A DNA stretch of 12,059 nucleotides from JAIRQK01 sp047974135 (GTDB lineage: Bacteria; Campylobacterota; Campylobacteria; Campylobacterales; Campylobacteraceae). This document shows positions 5,497-12,059 of this stretch, in pieces (positions within the stretch are counted from its first letter, which is position 1; each line of letters starts with the position of its first letter). Below the pieces are notes generated by a model. It saw only the letters and a program-made list of their open reading frames with translations, was not told the DNA's origin and ran no database searches. The stretch lies in NCBI GenBank assembly GCA_047974135.1, contig JBKECC010000117.1, forward strand, positions 1 through 12,059, given 5' to 3'. The position numbers and the translations under genes are program-made.

Positions 5497-7080
5497 TTAA
5501 ATATTTACGTACTCTGCCCAAACACAATTTGGCAGATCGTTTAGTTTCTTCATCAAATCATCATTTATATGTTGGTCAACTAAAATCACAGCAAGAGCTA
5601 ATCCATCTTTACCACGTCCAAGTCTAAAGTCAGCAATGTTGATATTGTTACTTGCAAGCATTGTGCTAATAGCAGCTATTACGCCTGGAACGTCTTTGTT
5701 TTTGAAGATAATCATTTTGCCTTTTGGTTTGAAGTCTGTCTTGAAGCCATTTATACTAACAATTCTTTGCTCATCTTCGTTAAATACAGTTCCACTAACT
5801 TCTGCAACACCTTTGTCTGTTGAGATTTTGATAGTGATTTTATTGTTATATCCGCTTGAAGGAAGCTTTACAGCTTCTGTTTTAATCTTTTTCTCTTTAG
5901 CAACATAACCAGCATTTACGTAGTTTATACTATCCCCTAAAGACTCTTTCAAAGCTCCAACTAAAGCAAAAGTTAAAAGTGAATTTATAAAATCACTTAT
6001 ATTTCCTTCGCCCTCAATCATCACACCCAAAATTGGACGTTTATATATTTGAGCTGCCAAGAAACTTAGTTTTTGAACAAGTTCAATATATGGAACTACA
6101 AATTTTGGTAAATCCTCTGTTTTAATAGGAAGATTAAGTGCATTTGGATAACTGATGCCACGAGCAGCAAGTATGGCTTGTTCTGCGGCTTGGATAGCTA
6201 TCTTTTCTTGTGATTCAAGTGTATTTGCACCAAGGTGAGGAGTTACTGTTATATTGTCTAAATCTAAAAGTGGGTTGCTTGTTGCAGGCTCTTTTGAAAA
6301 CACGTCAATTCCTGCAAATGCAATCTTTCCGCTTTTCAAATTTTTAAGTAGTGCTTCTTCATTATAAAGTCCACCGCGAGCGCAATTTATAAGTCTAACT
6401 CCATCTTTCATCTTAGCAATCTCTGGTTCACCTATCATGTTGATAGTTTCTTTATTTTTTGGAGTATGGATAGTTATAAAATCGCAAGAGAGAATATCAT
6501 CAAAATTTTCAGTGTAAGTCATACCAAGTTCTGTAACTTTTGTGCTTGGAATATATGGGTCATATGCAACTATATCCATACCAAAAGATTTTGCACGAAT
6601 TGCTACTCTGCTTCCAATATTACCAAAACCGATAACTCCTAGTTTTTTTCCAAAAAGTTCAATTCCGTACCATTTTTCTCTTTTCCATACTCTATTTAAT
6701 TTTAAATCATTATGTGCGTATGGAAAACTTCTTGCAGTTCCTAACATGTGAGCCATTGTCATCTCAACTGCTGCTATTGTGTTTGCCGTTGGAACGTTCA
6801 TAGCAATGATGCCACGCTTACTACATCCGTCCAAATCTACATTGTCAACACCAACACCAGCTCTAACGATTGCACTTAATTTTTTGCCAGCATCTAAAAA
6901 CTTAGTATCAACATCGGTTGAACTTCTTGTTATAACAACATCCGCATCTTTTACAGCATCACCAATCTTATCTTTAGGAACGCTTACTGCATCAACAACT
7001 TCTATGTCTTTTTCGGCCCTTAAAAGCTCAAATCCTTTTTCGTGAATAGCATCACAAACTACAATCTTTTTCTGTTTCAT
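5497..7080 (-). CDS. serA: D-3-phosphoglycerate dehydrogenase
   Basis: This cytoplasmic enzyme oxidises 3-phosphoglycerate to 3-phosphohydroxypyruvate with NAD+, the first step of serine synthesis. At 527 aa it is the long three-domain form, as in Mycobacterium, rather than the roughly 410-aa E. coli form. Residues 1-300 hold the substrate and NAD domains: GFGNIGSRVA with G151/G153/G156, and the catalytic set R235 (INCARGG), E264 (DVFSKEP) and H282 (TPHLGANT). Residues about 315-450 are the intervening allosteric-substrate-binding domain, and about 455-527 the C-terminal ACT domain (KDVPGVIAAISTML), the site where serine feedback normally acts. The start has a modest AAAAGG 8 nt upstream. The gene is separated from rpsA by a terminator and is followed 10 bp later by efp. 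Confidence 0.97.
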   Translation of the reverse strand: MKQKKIVVCDAIHEKGFELLRAEKDIEVVDAVSVPKDKIGDAVKDADVVITRSSTDVDTKFLDAGKKLSAIVRAGVGVDNVDLDGCSKRGIIAMNVPTANTIAAVEMTMAHMLGTARSFPYAHNDLKLNRVWKREKWYGIELFGKKLGVIGFGNIGSRVAIRAKSFGMDIVAYDPYIPSTKVTELGMTYTENFDDILSCDFITIHTPKNKETINMIGEPEIAKMKDGVRLINCARGGLYNEEALLKNLKSGKIAFAGIDVFSKEPATSNPLLDLDNITVTPHLGANTLESQEKIAIQAAEQAILAARGISYPNALNLPIKTEDLPKFVVPYIELVQKLSFLAAQIYKRPILGVMIEGEGNISDFINSLLTFALVGALKESLGDSINYVNAGYVAKEKKIKTEAVKLPSSGYNNKITIKISTDKGVAEVSGTVFNEDEQRIVSINGFKTDFKPKGKMIIFKNKDVPGVIAAISTMLASNNINIADFRLGRGKDGLALAVILVDQHINDDLMKKLNDLPNCVWAEYVNI

Positions 7081-7102
7081 TTGAACTGCCTTTTATGTGA
7101 GT

Positions 7103-7108
7103 ATTTTA
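7103..7108 (-). promoter_or_regulatory. Weak candidate -10 box for serA-efp
   Basis: The minus strand reads TAAAAT within TTATTAAAATAC, 22 bp before the serA ATG. A second option is TATATT at 7148-7143, which overlaps the palindrome. A promoter somewhere in 7081-7166 is expected because a terminator ends rpsA just upstream, but I cannot choose between the boxes. Confidence 0.3.
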
Positions 7109-7132
7109 ATAAAAATCATTTACACGTCACGT

Positions 7133-7144
7133 TTTACATGTAAA
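7133..7144. repeat. TTTACATGTAAA palindrome, copy 6 (upstream of serA)
   Basis: A perfect 12-bp palindrome in the rpsA-serA gap, 52 bp before the serA ATG. A degenerate half-copy, TTTACACGT (7119-7127), lies 14 bp away in direct orientation. The palindrome overlaps a possible -10 box (7143-7148). Confidence 0.85.
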
Positions 7145-7166
7145 TATAGATATTTAAAAGAAGAAT

Positions 7167-7192
7167 TCAACACTTCAAAAAAGAAGTGTTGA
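7167..7192 (-). terminator. Intrinsic terminator of rpsA
   Basis: A perfect 10-bp stem (7167-7176 with 7183-7192; arms TCAACACTTC and GAAGTGTTGA) with a 6-nt loop starts 8 bp beyond the rpsA stop. On the minus strand it is followed by a T-rich stretch, ATTCTTCTTTTAAA. This is the most convincing terminator in the window. Confidence 0.8.
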
Positions 7193-7200
7193 TGTTTTGG

Positions 7201-8886
7201 TTATTTTAATTGATCTTTTAAAATATCACCAAGTGTCATTTTATCGTCTTTGTTTATCTCATCAAGAGCTTCTCTCTCTTTTTGTTTTGACAATCTTCTA
7301 ACCGATAAACGAATTCTATTCTTTTTCTCATCGATAAAAGCTATCGCTGATTCAATCTCATCACCAATGCTTAAATCTTCAGCTTTTACACTGCCTAAAT
7401 CCTCTTTTTTGATTAACGCATCAACGTTATCACTTAATTCTACAAAAATACCAAACTCTTTTATATCTCTAATTTTACCTTTTACAATATCGCCTGTTTT
7501 ATATTTTTTAGCGTATTTTTGTATTGGGCTTTCTTGAAGCTCTTTTTGAGATAAGGAAACTTTTTCGCTCTCAACGTCTATTTTTATGATTTTAACTTCT
7601 ACTTTGTCGCCAACTGCGAAGATATCTTTACATTTTACATTTCTATCCCATGAAGAGTCTTCATTGTGTAAAAGTCCTTCTATGCCATCTATTTTTACAA
7701 AAGCACCAAAATTTGTTAGTGTTGTAACTTCACCACTTACAACATCTCCAACTTTATATTTTTTCTTAAATTCATCAAATGGTTTAGCAAGTGTATTTTT
7801 TAGTGAAACTCTAAGACGTCTATCTTTAATATCAATTTCAATAACTTCTACATTTATCTCTTGTCCCTCTGAGATATAATCTTTTGGATGTTTGATGTTT
7901 TTATCCCAAGAAATTTCAGAAATATGTAAAAACCCTTCTACATCATTTCCAAGGTCAACAAAAGCACCATAAGGTTCAATGTTGCTTACAGTTACTTGTA
8001 TAACGTCTTTTACATCAAGTTCATCTTCAATCTCTTGCCATGGATCACTCATAGCAGCTTTGATTGAAAGTGATAAATGTTTTTTCTCTTTATCATAACT
8101 TATAGCTTTAACAGGAACTTCATCACCTTCGTTGTAAAGCGAACTTGGGTTTACTGGTCCTTTGTAACTTATTTCACTATAATGAACAAGACCGTCAATA
8201 CCGCCAACATCAACAAACATACCATAAGTTGTGATTTTTTTAACGATACCACTTACTACTTCATCTTTGTTCATAATCTCATCAACGATATCTTTTTTTC
8301 TTTTTCTTTCATCGTCAAGGATTTTCTTTCTTGAAACAACGATAGATTCTGTCTCTTTATCAACTTTTAAGACTGAAACTTTGATAGTTTTACCAACTAA
8401 TGCTTGCATATCTTTTACAGCTGTTTGAGAACGTGGTAAGAAAAACTCTACTCCATCACTGTTTTCAGCGATAAGCCCACCTTTGTTTTTTCCAACAACT
8501 TTAACGTCAAGTAAAAGTTCACTATCTTCGCTGTATGAGTCAATAAAAGCTTTGATTTTTTCTTTTTTGAGAGCTTTTTTATGAGAAACCATTGGTTTTT
8601 CATTTCTAGAGCCAGTTATTACAACTTTGAGAGTATCTCCAACTTTATAAAGCGGGTTACCATTTTTATCTGTAATTTCAGAAGTATATAATCTTCCTTC
8701 TGACTTTCTACCTACATCAACCAATGTAACATCATCTTTAATATCGACGATTACGCCATCAATTGCAACTTCTTCACCTGTCTCTTTAAAAGACTCCTCG
8801 AGCATAGCAGCAAAATCCATATCCTCTATGAAATCTTGTCCGTCACTCGCATTGTTTTGAACACTATTGTTCACCTCTTTTGCCAT
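7201..8886 (-). CDS. rpsA: 30S ribosomal protein S1
   Basis: S1 binds the upstream part of mRNAs on the small ribosomal subunit and helps start translation. The 561-aa product, about E. coli size, shows six S1/OB repeats at roughly 39-104, 124-190, 207-277, 292-365, 379-450 and 466-535. Repeats 3-6 carry the classic strand pattern (TYGMFVDVGGIDGLVHYSEIS; PYGAFVDLGNDVEGFLHISE; NFGAFVKIDGIEGLLH; EFGIFVELSDNVDALI). The first two repeats are more diverged, as expected for the ribosome-binding half of S1. The start is supported by AAAGGA 6 nt upstream. A TATAAT box overlaps the stop of ispH, so rpsA can probably be expressed apart from the upstream genes, and a strong terminator follows. Confidence 0.97.
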   Translation of the reverse strand: MAKEVNNSVQNNASDGQDFIEDMDFAAMLEESFKETGEEVAIDGVIVDIKDDVTLVDVGRKSEGRLYTSEITDKNGNPLYKVGDTLKVVITGSRNEKPMVSHKKALKKEKIKAFIDSYSEDSELLLDVKVVGKNKGGLIAENSDGVEFFLPRSQTAVKDMQALVGKTIKVSVLKVDKETESIVVSRKKILDDERKRKKDIVDEIMNKDEVVSGIVKKITTYGMFVDVGGIDGLVHYSEISYKGPVNPSSLYNEGDEVPVKAISYDKEKKHLSLSIKAAMSDPWQEIEDELDVKDVIQVTVSNIEPYGAFVDLGNDVEGFLHISEISWDKNIKHPKDYISEGQEINVEVIEIDIKDRRLRVSLKNTLAKPFDEFKKKYKVGDVVSGEVTTLTNFGAFVKIDGIEGLLHNEDSSWDRNVKCKDIFAVGDKVEVKIIKIDVESEKVSLSQKELQESPIQKYAKKYKTGDIVKGKIRDIKEFGIFVELSDNVDALIKKEDLGSVKAEDLSIGDEIESAIAFIDEKKNRIRLSVRRLSKQKEREALDEINKDDKMTLGDILKDQLK

Positions 8887-8950
8887 CTGTTTCCTTTAAT
8901 TTTGGTTTGAGCTTTTGTCTTTTTTTGTAGAAAATGGACTAAAAAGCAAC

Positions 8951-8956
8951 ATTATA
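8951..8956 (-). promoter_or_regulatory. Candidate rpsA -10 box overlapping the ispH stop codon
   Basis: The minus strand reads AAAGTATAATGTTGC; the perfect TATAAT includes the ispH TAA stop. It predicts a transcript start near 8944 and a leader of about 58 nt. A separate promoter makes sense for a ribosomal protein needed in far larger amounts than IspH or AroA. Confidence 0.55.
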
Positions 8957-9782
8957 CTTTAAAATCCCTTATTTTTTCAATAATTTTTTCAATTATCCAA
9001 TCAGGCGTCGAAGCACCAGCGGTTATGCCACACAATTTTTTATTTAAAAACCACTCTTTTTTTAACTCTTTTTCGTTTTCTATCAAATAACTATTTTCAC
9101 AAAACTCTTTTGAAATTGAATAGAGTTGTTTTGTATTCGATGAATTTTTTCCACCAATTACAATCATAACATCAGCTTCTTGCGCTAGTTTATTTGCTGC
9201 TTCTTGATTTTCAAATGTTGCGTTGCAGATTGTGTTAAAGATTCTAACTTCTTTGTATTTTGTGATTAGGTAGTTTGAGATTTTTAAAAACTCTTCAACC
9301 TTTCTTGTAGTTTGAGAGACAAGTGCTACTTTTTTCCCAAGATTTAACTCTTCTAAATCTTTGACGCTTATAACAACATGGGCTCCATTTACAGCATAAC
9401 TTTTAACACCTTTTACTTCCGGATGATTTTCATCTCCAAATATAACAACACTATATCCCTCTTTACTCATCTCTTCGCAAATATTTTGTGGTTTTGTAAC
9501 AAATGGACAGGTTGCATCAATAATTTCTATATTTTTTTCTTTGAGCCATTTCAAGTCTTGTTTTTGAATACCATGAGTTCTGATAATTGCTTTTTGTATA
9601 TTTTTTACTTCGCTAATTTCATTTAGAGTTTGGACATCAAAGTTATCTTTTAATCTTTGTATCTCTTCATTGTTGTGTATTAAAGGGCCGATAGTTGAAG
9701 CACCCTTTGTATTTTCAGCAATTCTTATAGCTCTTTTTACACCAAAACAAAAACCATAATTTTGTGCTAATTTTATCTGCAT
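8952..9782 (-). CDS. ispH: 4-hydroxy-3-methylbut-2-enyl diphosphate reductase
   Basis: IspH carries out the last step of the MEP pathway, reducing HMBPP to IPP and DMAPP with a [4Fe-4S] cluster. All three cluster cysteines are present: C12 (YGFCFGVKRA), C92 (DATCPFV) and C186 (FNTICNATFENQ). Substrate-site residues are also visible: H36 (LIHNN), H70 (RTHG), H120 and E122 (NHPEVKG), T158/T159 (VSQTT) and S214-N216 (NSSNTKQL). At 276 aa it is the short form without a C-terminal extension. The ATG lies 1 bp after the aroA stop with no strong ribosome site, so translation probably depends on ribosomes arriving from aroA. Confidence 0.97.
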   Translation of the reverse strand: MQIKLAQNYGFCFGVKRAIRIAENTKGASTIGPLIHNNEEIQRLKDNFDVQTLNEISEVKNIQKAIIRTHGIQKQDLKWLKEKNIEIIDATCPFVTKPQNICEEMSKEGYSVVIFGDENHPEVKGVKSYAVNGAHVVISVKDLEELNLGKKVALVSQTTRKVEEFLKISNYLITKYKEVRIFNTICNATFENQEAANKLAQEADVMIVIGGKNSSNTKQLYSISKEFCENSYLIENEKELKKEWFLNKKLCGITAGASTPDWIIEKIIEKIRDFKV

Positions 9783-9783
9783 A

Positions 9784-11061
9784 TTAATCTACTTGCGTAA
9801 TCCTTTGAAGTATTTCTATAAAATTTGGAAAAGATGTATTTATACAATCAGTGTCGTTTATATTGATATCACAAAGAAGACCAGCTATAGCAAAACTCAT
9901 GGCGATTCTATGGTCACCAAAACTTGTGATATTCGCACTTTTTAACTCTCCACCCTCTATATCGTAACCATCTGGAACTTCACTTGCATTGATACCACAA
10001 AGTTTTAAGTTATTTACAACTGCAGAGATTCTATCACACTCTTTTACTCTTAACTCTTTTGCATTTCTTACTCTGCTTACCCCTTTTGCTGAGGCAAAAG
10101 CAATGGAAAGTGCTGGTAATTCATCAATCAGCCAAGGAATTTTTACATCAACATCAACTGCGTTTAACTCATTGTGTTCAACTGTTATATCACCAATGCT
10201 TTCGTATTTATTCTCTTTTTCTAAAAAATCTACTATTGCACCCATTTTTGCTAGGATTTTATATGCTTCAACTCTTGTTTTATTTAGAAGAACATTTTTG
10301 AGTACAACTTTTGATTTTGGGATAATAGCAGCTGCAACTGCAAAGAAAAAGGCACTTGATGGATCAGCTGGAACTGTTATAGTAAGTGGATCAAGAGCTC
10401 TTGTTTGAGGATTTATAACTAGTTTATCTTTTACATGTAAGATAGAAGCTCCCATACCTCTTAGCATAAGTTCTGTGTGATTACGACTAAGTTCAGGTTC
10501 TACATACGTACTAACCCCATCGGCATTTAGTGCAGCTAAAATAAGTGCACTTTTTACCTGTGCTGAAGATATTTTACTCTCATAATTAAACGCTTTAAGT
10601 TTTGAGCCTTGAATGGTTATGGGCGCGTACTCTCCACCATTTTTGCCATCAATCTTTGCGCCAATATTTCTTAGTGGATTTGTAACTCTTCCCATAGGAC
10701 GAGAGTTTAAGTATTTATCCCCTTCAAGTACAAAGGTTCCCTCTCTTGAAGCTAAAAAACCCATGAGCATTCTTATAGCTGTACCAGAATTCCCACAATC
10801 TAAAACTCCGGTTGGCTCTTCAAGTTTAAAAGGTGGCATTATAAAAATCACGCTATTATTTTTCACAACTCTTGCGCCAAGTGACTCTACAATCTTCAAT
10901 GTACAAAGAGTATCTTCAGCTTCAAGATAATTTTTTATAGCAGACATTCTATTGCTTAGAAGTGAAAAAATCGCACATCTATGCGAAATTGACTTATCGC
11001 TTGCTATATCTTCAATCTCCAAATTAAAAAATGGAGCTCTTTTTACATGTAAACTACTCAT
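9784..11061 (-). CDS. aroA: 3-phosphoshikimate 1-carboxyvinyltransferase (EPSP synthase), class II-like
   Basis: AroA joins phosphoenolpyruvate to shikimate-3-phosphate, the sixth shikimate-pathway step toward aromatic amino acids. The 425-aa product is complete: SDKSISHR (K23, PEP site), CGNSGTAIR (89-97), GDKYLNSRPMGR (114-125), SAQVK (166-170), RNHTE (193-197), NKTR (260-263), catalytic D313 (LIDELP), RVKECDR (338-344) and DHRIAM (383-388). RxH(S/T)E, SAQxK and NxTR are the signature of class II enzymes, typified by Agrobacterium CP4, rather than the E. coli-type class I. The ATG overlaps the pheT stop (ATGA). Two palindrome copies lie within the gene, one at codons 4-6. Confidence 0.97.
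   Translation of the reverse strand: MSSLHVKRAPFFNLEIEDIASDKSISHRCAIFSLLSNRMSAIKNYLEAEDTLCTLKIVESLGARVVKNNSVIFIMPPFKLEEPTGVLDCGNSGTAIRMLMGFLASREGTFVLEGDKYLNSRPMGRVTNPLRNIGAKIDGKNGGEYAPITIQGSKLKAFNYESKISSAQVKSALILAALNADGVSTYVEPELSRNHTELMLRGMGASILHVKDKLVINPQTRALDPLTITVPADPSSAFFFAVAAAIIPKSKVVLKNVLLNKTRVEAYKILAKMGAIVDFLEKENKYESIGDITVEHNELNAVDVDVKIPWLIDELPALSIAFASAKGVSRVRNAKELRVKECDRISAVVNNLKLCGINASEVPDGYDIEGGELKSANITSFGDHRIAMSFAIAGLLCDININDTDCINTSFPNFIEILQRITQVD
10431..10440. repeat. TTACATGTAA palindrome, copy 7 (inside aroA)
   Basis: A 10-bp perfect core inside aroA, read on the minus strand as TTA CAT GTA, residues 208-210 (Leu-His-Val), followed by Lys. It falls in a variable stretch of the protein between conserved motifs. 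Confidence 0.8.
11042..11053. repeat. TTTACATGTAAA palindrome, copy 8 (5' end of aroA)
   Basis: A perfect 12-bp palindrome covering aroA codons 4-6 (Leu-His-Val), 5 bp inside the pheT-aroA stop/start overlap. On mRNA it could at most form a weak 4-bp stem with a 4-nt loop next to the start codon. Confidence 0.85.
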
Positions 11062-12059
11062 CTTATGCTTACTTCCAACTGATTTTTTAGATTTTCAAGT
11101 ATTTTGTTTATCATAGCATTTATATCTTCATCTTCAAAAGTTTTTGCTTCAGGGATAAAGTTTAGAGTTATAGTAAGGCTCAATTTATCGCCTAATTTTT
11201 CATCACTATATGTATCGATTGGGTAAAATTTACTTAACTCTTTTATATTGCAAGATTTGATGCAATCTTCTATCTTTTTATACTCAAGTGTTTTTGGCAC
11301 TAAAACACTTAAATCTCTTGAAACACTTGGTAATTTTGAGTAAGATGTGAACATTTTTCTCTTATAAACTAATTTTTCAAAGTCTACTTCACAAATGTAC
11401 GCTCTTGCTAATCCAAAGCTATTGTTTGGGTTTAATCTTCCAATCTCACCTAAAATTTCACCGTTTTGTTCTATCAAACCATACTCATAAGGGCTAAATA
11501 ATCTATTTTTTGGCGAAGCTTTCACTACTTTAAAATTGCCTATGATTTGTGTTATTTTTGAAGCAAATGAGAAAAAGTCATATTCGCTTGGTTTTCCATG
11601 ATTTTCTACACTTGGCTCTTCACTAAATCCTGAAGATACAAAGGCAACTTTTAAGCTCTCATTTCTATTTTTATCAAAAACTCTTCCAACTTCAAAAAGG
11701 TTTGCACTTTTAAATCCAGCATTTTGATTTTTACTAACAGCATCTAAAAGATTAAGAGCGAGCGTAACCCTTAGAGTGTTAAGCTCTGTTGTTATAGGGT
11801 TTAGCAAGTCTTTCTCTTTAGCTATACACTCAAATCCATAACTTTCACTTCTAACTCTATCATCAAAAACATAGTGAACACTCTCAAAATATCCAGCAGC
11901 AACTGCTTTGAAACGGTAAAACTTTCTCTTTTCAAAATCAACTAAAGTTTTATTTATTCTAATTTTTTCACTAAAGATAAGTGGCTTTGCTTCTATATTG
12001 TCAATACCAACGATTCTTACTATCTCTTCAGCGATATCTTGCATATTTTCAACATCATG
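11058..12059 (-). CDS. pheT: Phenylalanine-tRNA ligase beta subunit, C-terminal part (5' truncated by window edge)
   Basis: This is the beta subunit of the alpha2-beta2 enzyme that charges tRNA-Phe. The frame is open to the right edge, so 333 residues, less than half of the usual 770-800, are visible and the true start is outside. The segment opens in the B5 domain (HDVENMQDIAEEIVRIVGIDNIEA, matching the DIAEEIxRxxGYxxI pattern), continues through the catalytic-core-like domain (ITTELNTLRVTLALNLLDAV; SANLFEVGRVF), and ends in the roughly 95-residue FDX-ACB anticodon-binding domain (KLPSVSRDLSVLVP). The stop overlaps the aroA start by 4 bp, indicating translational coupling; pheS is expected beyond the right edge. 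Confidence 0.95.
   Translation of the reverse strand, partial: HDVENMQDIAEEIVRIVGIDNIEAKPLIFSEKIRINKTLVDFEKRKFYRFKAVAAGYFESVHYVFDDRVRSESYGFECIAKEKDLLNPITTELNTLRVTLALNLLDAVSKNQNAGFKSANLFEVGRVFDKNRNESLKVAFVSSGFSEEPSVENHGKPSEYDFFSFASKITQIIGNFKVVKASPKNRLFSPYEYGLIEQNGEILGEIGRLNPNNSFGLARAYICEVDFEKLVYKRKMFTSYSKLPSVSRDLSVLVPKTLEYKKIEDCIKSCNIKELSKFYPIDTYSDEKLGDKLSLTITLNFIPEAKTFEDEDINAMINKILENLKNQLEVSIR

Noticed and set aside
7119..7127. TTTACACGT as a ninth palindrome copy
   Set aside because: Only one half matches and the centre differs; mentioned as a degenerate neighbour of the 7133 copy only.
9989..10408. Long open frame of 139 codons on the plus strand
   Set aside because: It lies wholly antisense to aroA, has no ribosome site, and its composition mirrors the aroA reverse complement; the same holds for the other open frames opposite gltD, serA, rpsA and ispH.

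Overview
The window is AT-rich, gene-dense chromosomal DNA from a member of the Campylobacterota (formerly Epsilonproteobacteria). The strongest evidence is the block pheT-aroA-ispH-rpsA-serA on the minus strand. It matches, as I recall it, the pheS-pheT-aroA-ispH-rpsA...serA order of Campylobacter jejuni and relatives. The low GC, short intergenic gaps, isolated TATAAT-type -10 boxes without clear -35 boxes, and compact protein lengths also fit. I cannot settle the genus; a free-living relative such as Sulfurimonas is a guess, not a result.

Layout. Positions 1-3223 (+) carry the 3' part of gltB and the complete gltD, the two subunits of NADPH-dependent glutamate synthase, joined tail to head. 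A short acidic protein of unknown function (3293-3523, +) follows behind its own -10 box. Its stop codon abuts the stop codon of a convergent secreted OB-fold-like protein (3524-4054, -). From there to the right edge everything is on the minus strand. A DJ-1/YajL-family gene is broken by a frameshift (4220-4763). It is followed by efp and serA (a two-gene unit, serA first), rpsA (six S1 domains), and the tightly packed unit pheT-aroA-ispH, with a 4-bp overlap between pheT and aroA and a 1-bp gap between aroA and ispH. pheT runs off the right edge and gltB off the left edge.

Functionally the window is housekeeping: ammonium assimilation (GltBD), serine synthesis (SerA), the shikimate pathway (AroA), isoprenoid precursors (IspH) and translation (PheT, S1, EF-P). 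I see no tRNA, rRNA, CRISPR array, transposase or phage gene.

The least expected signal is a short perfect palindrome, core TTACATGTAA and usually TTTACATGTAAA. It occurs eight times in 12 kb: five times between genes and three times inside genes. Base composition alone predicts well under one copy. Four of the five intergenic copies bracket the frameshifted DJ-1 gene, and two of them form a 34-bp inverted repeat. All three genic copies lie in the same reading frame (Leu-His-Val). This looks like a dispersed repeat analogous in kind to cyanobacterial HIP1, or a frequent protein or methylase site. Its role cannot be decided from this window.
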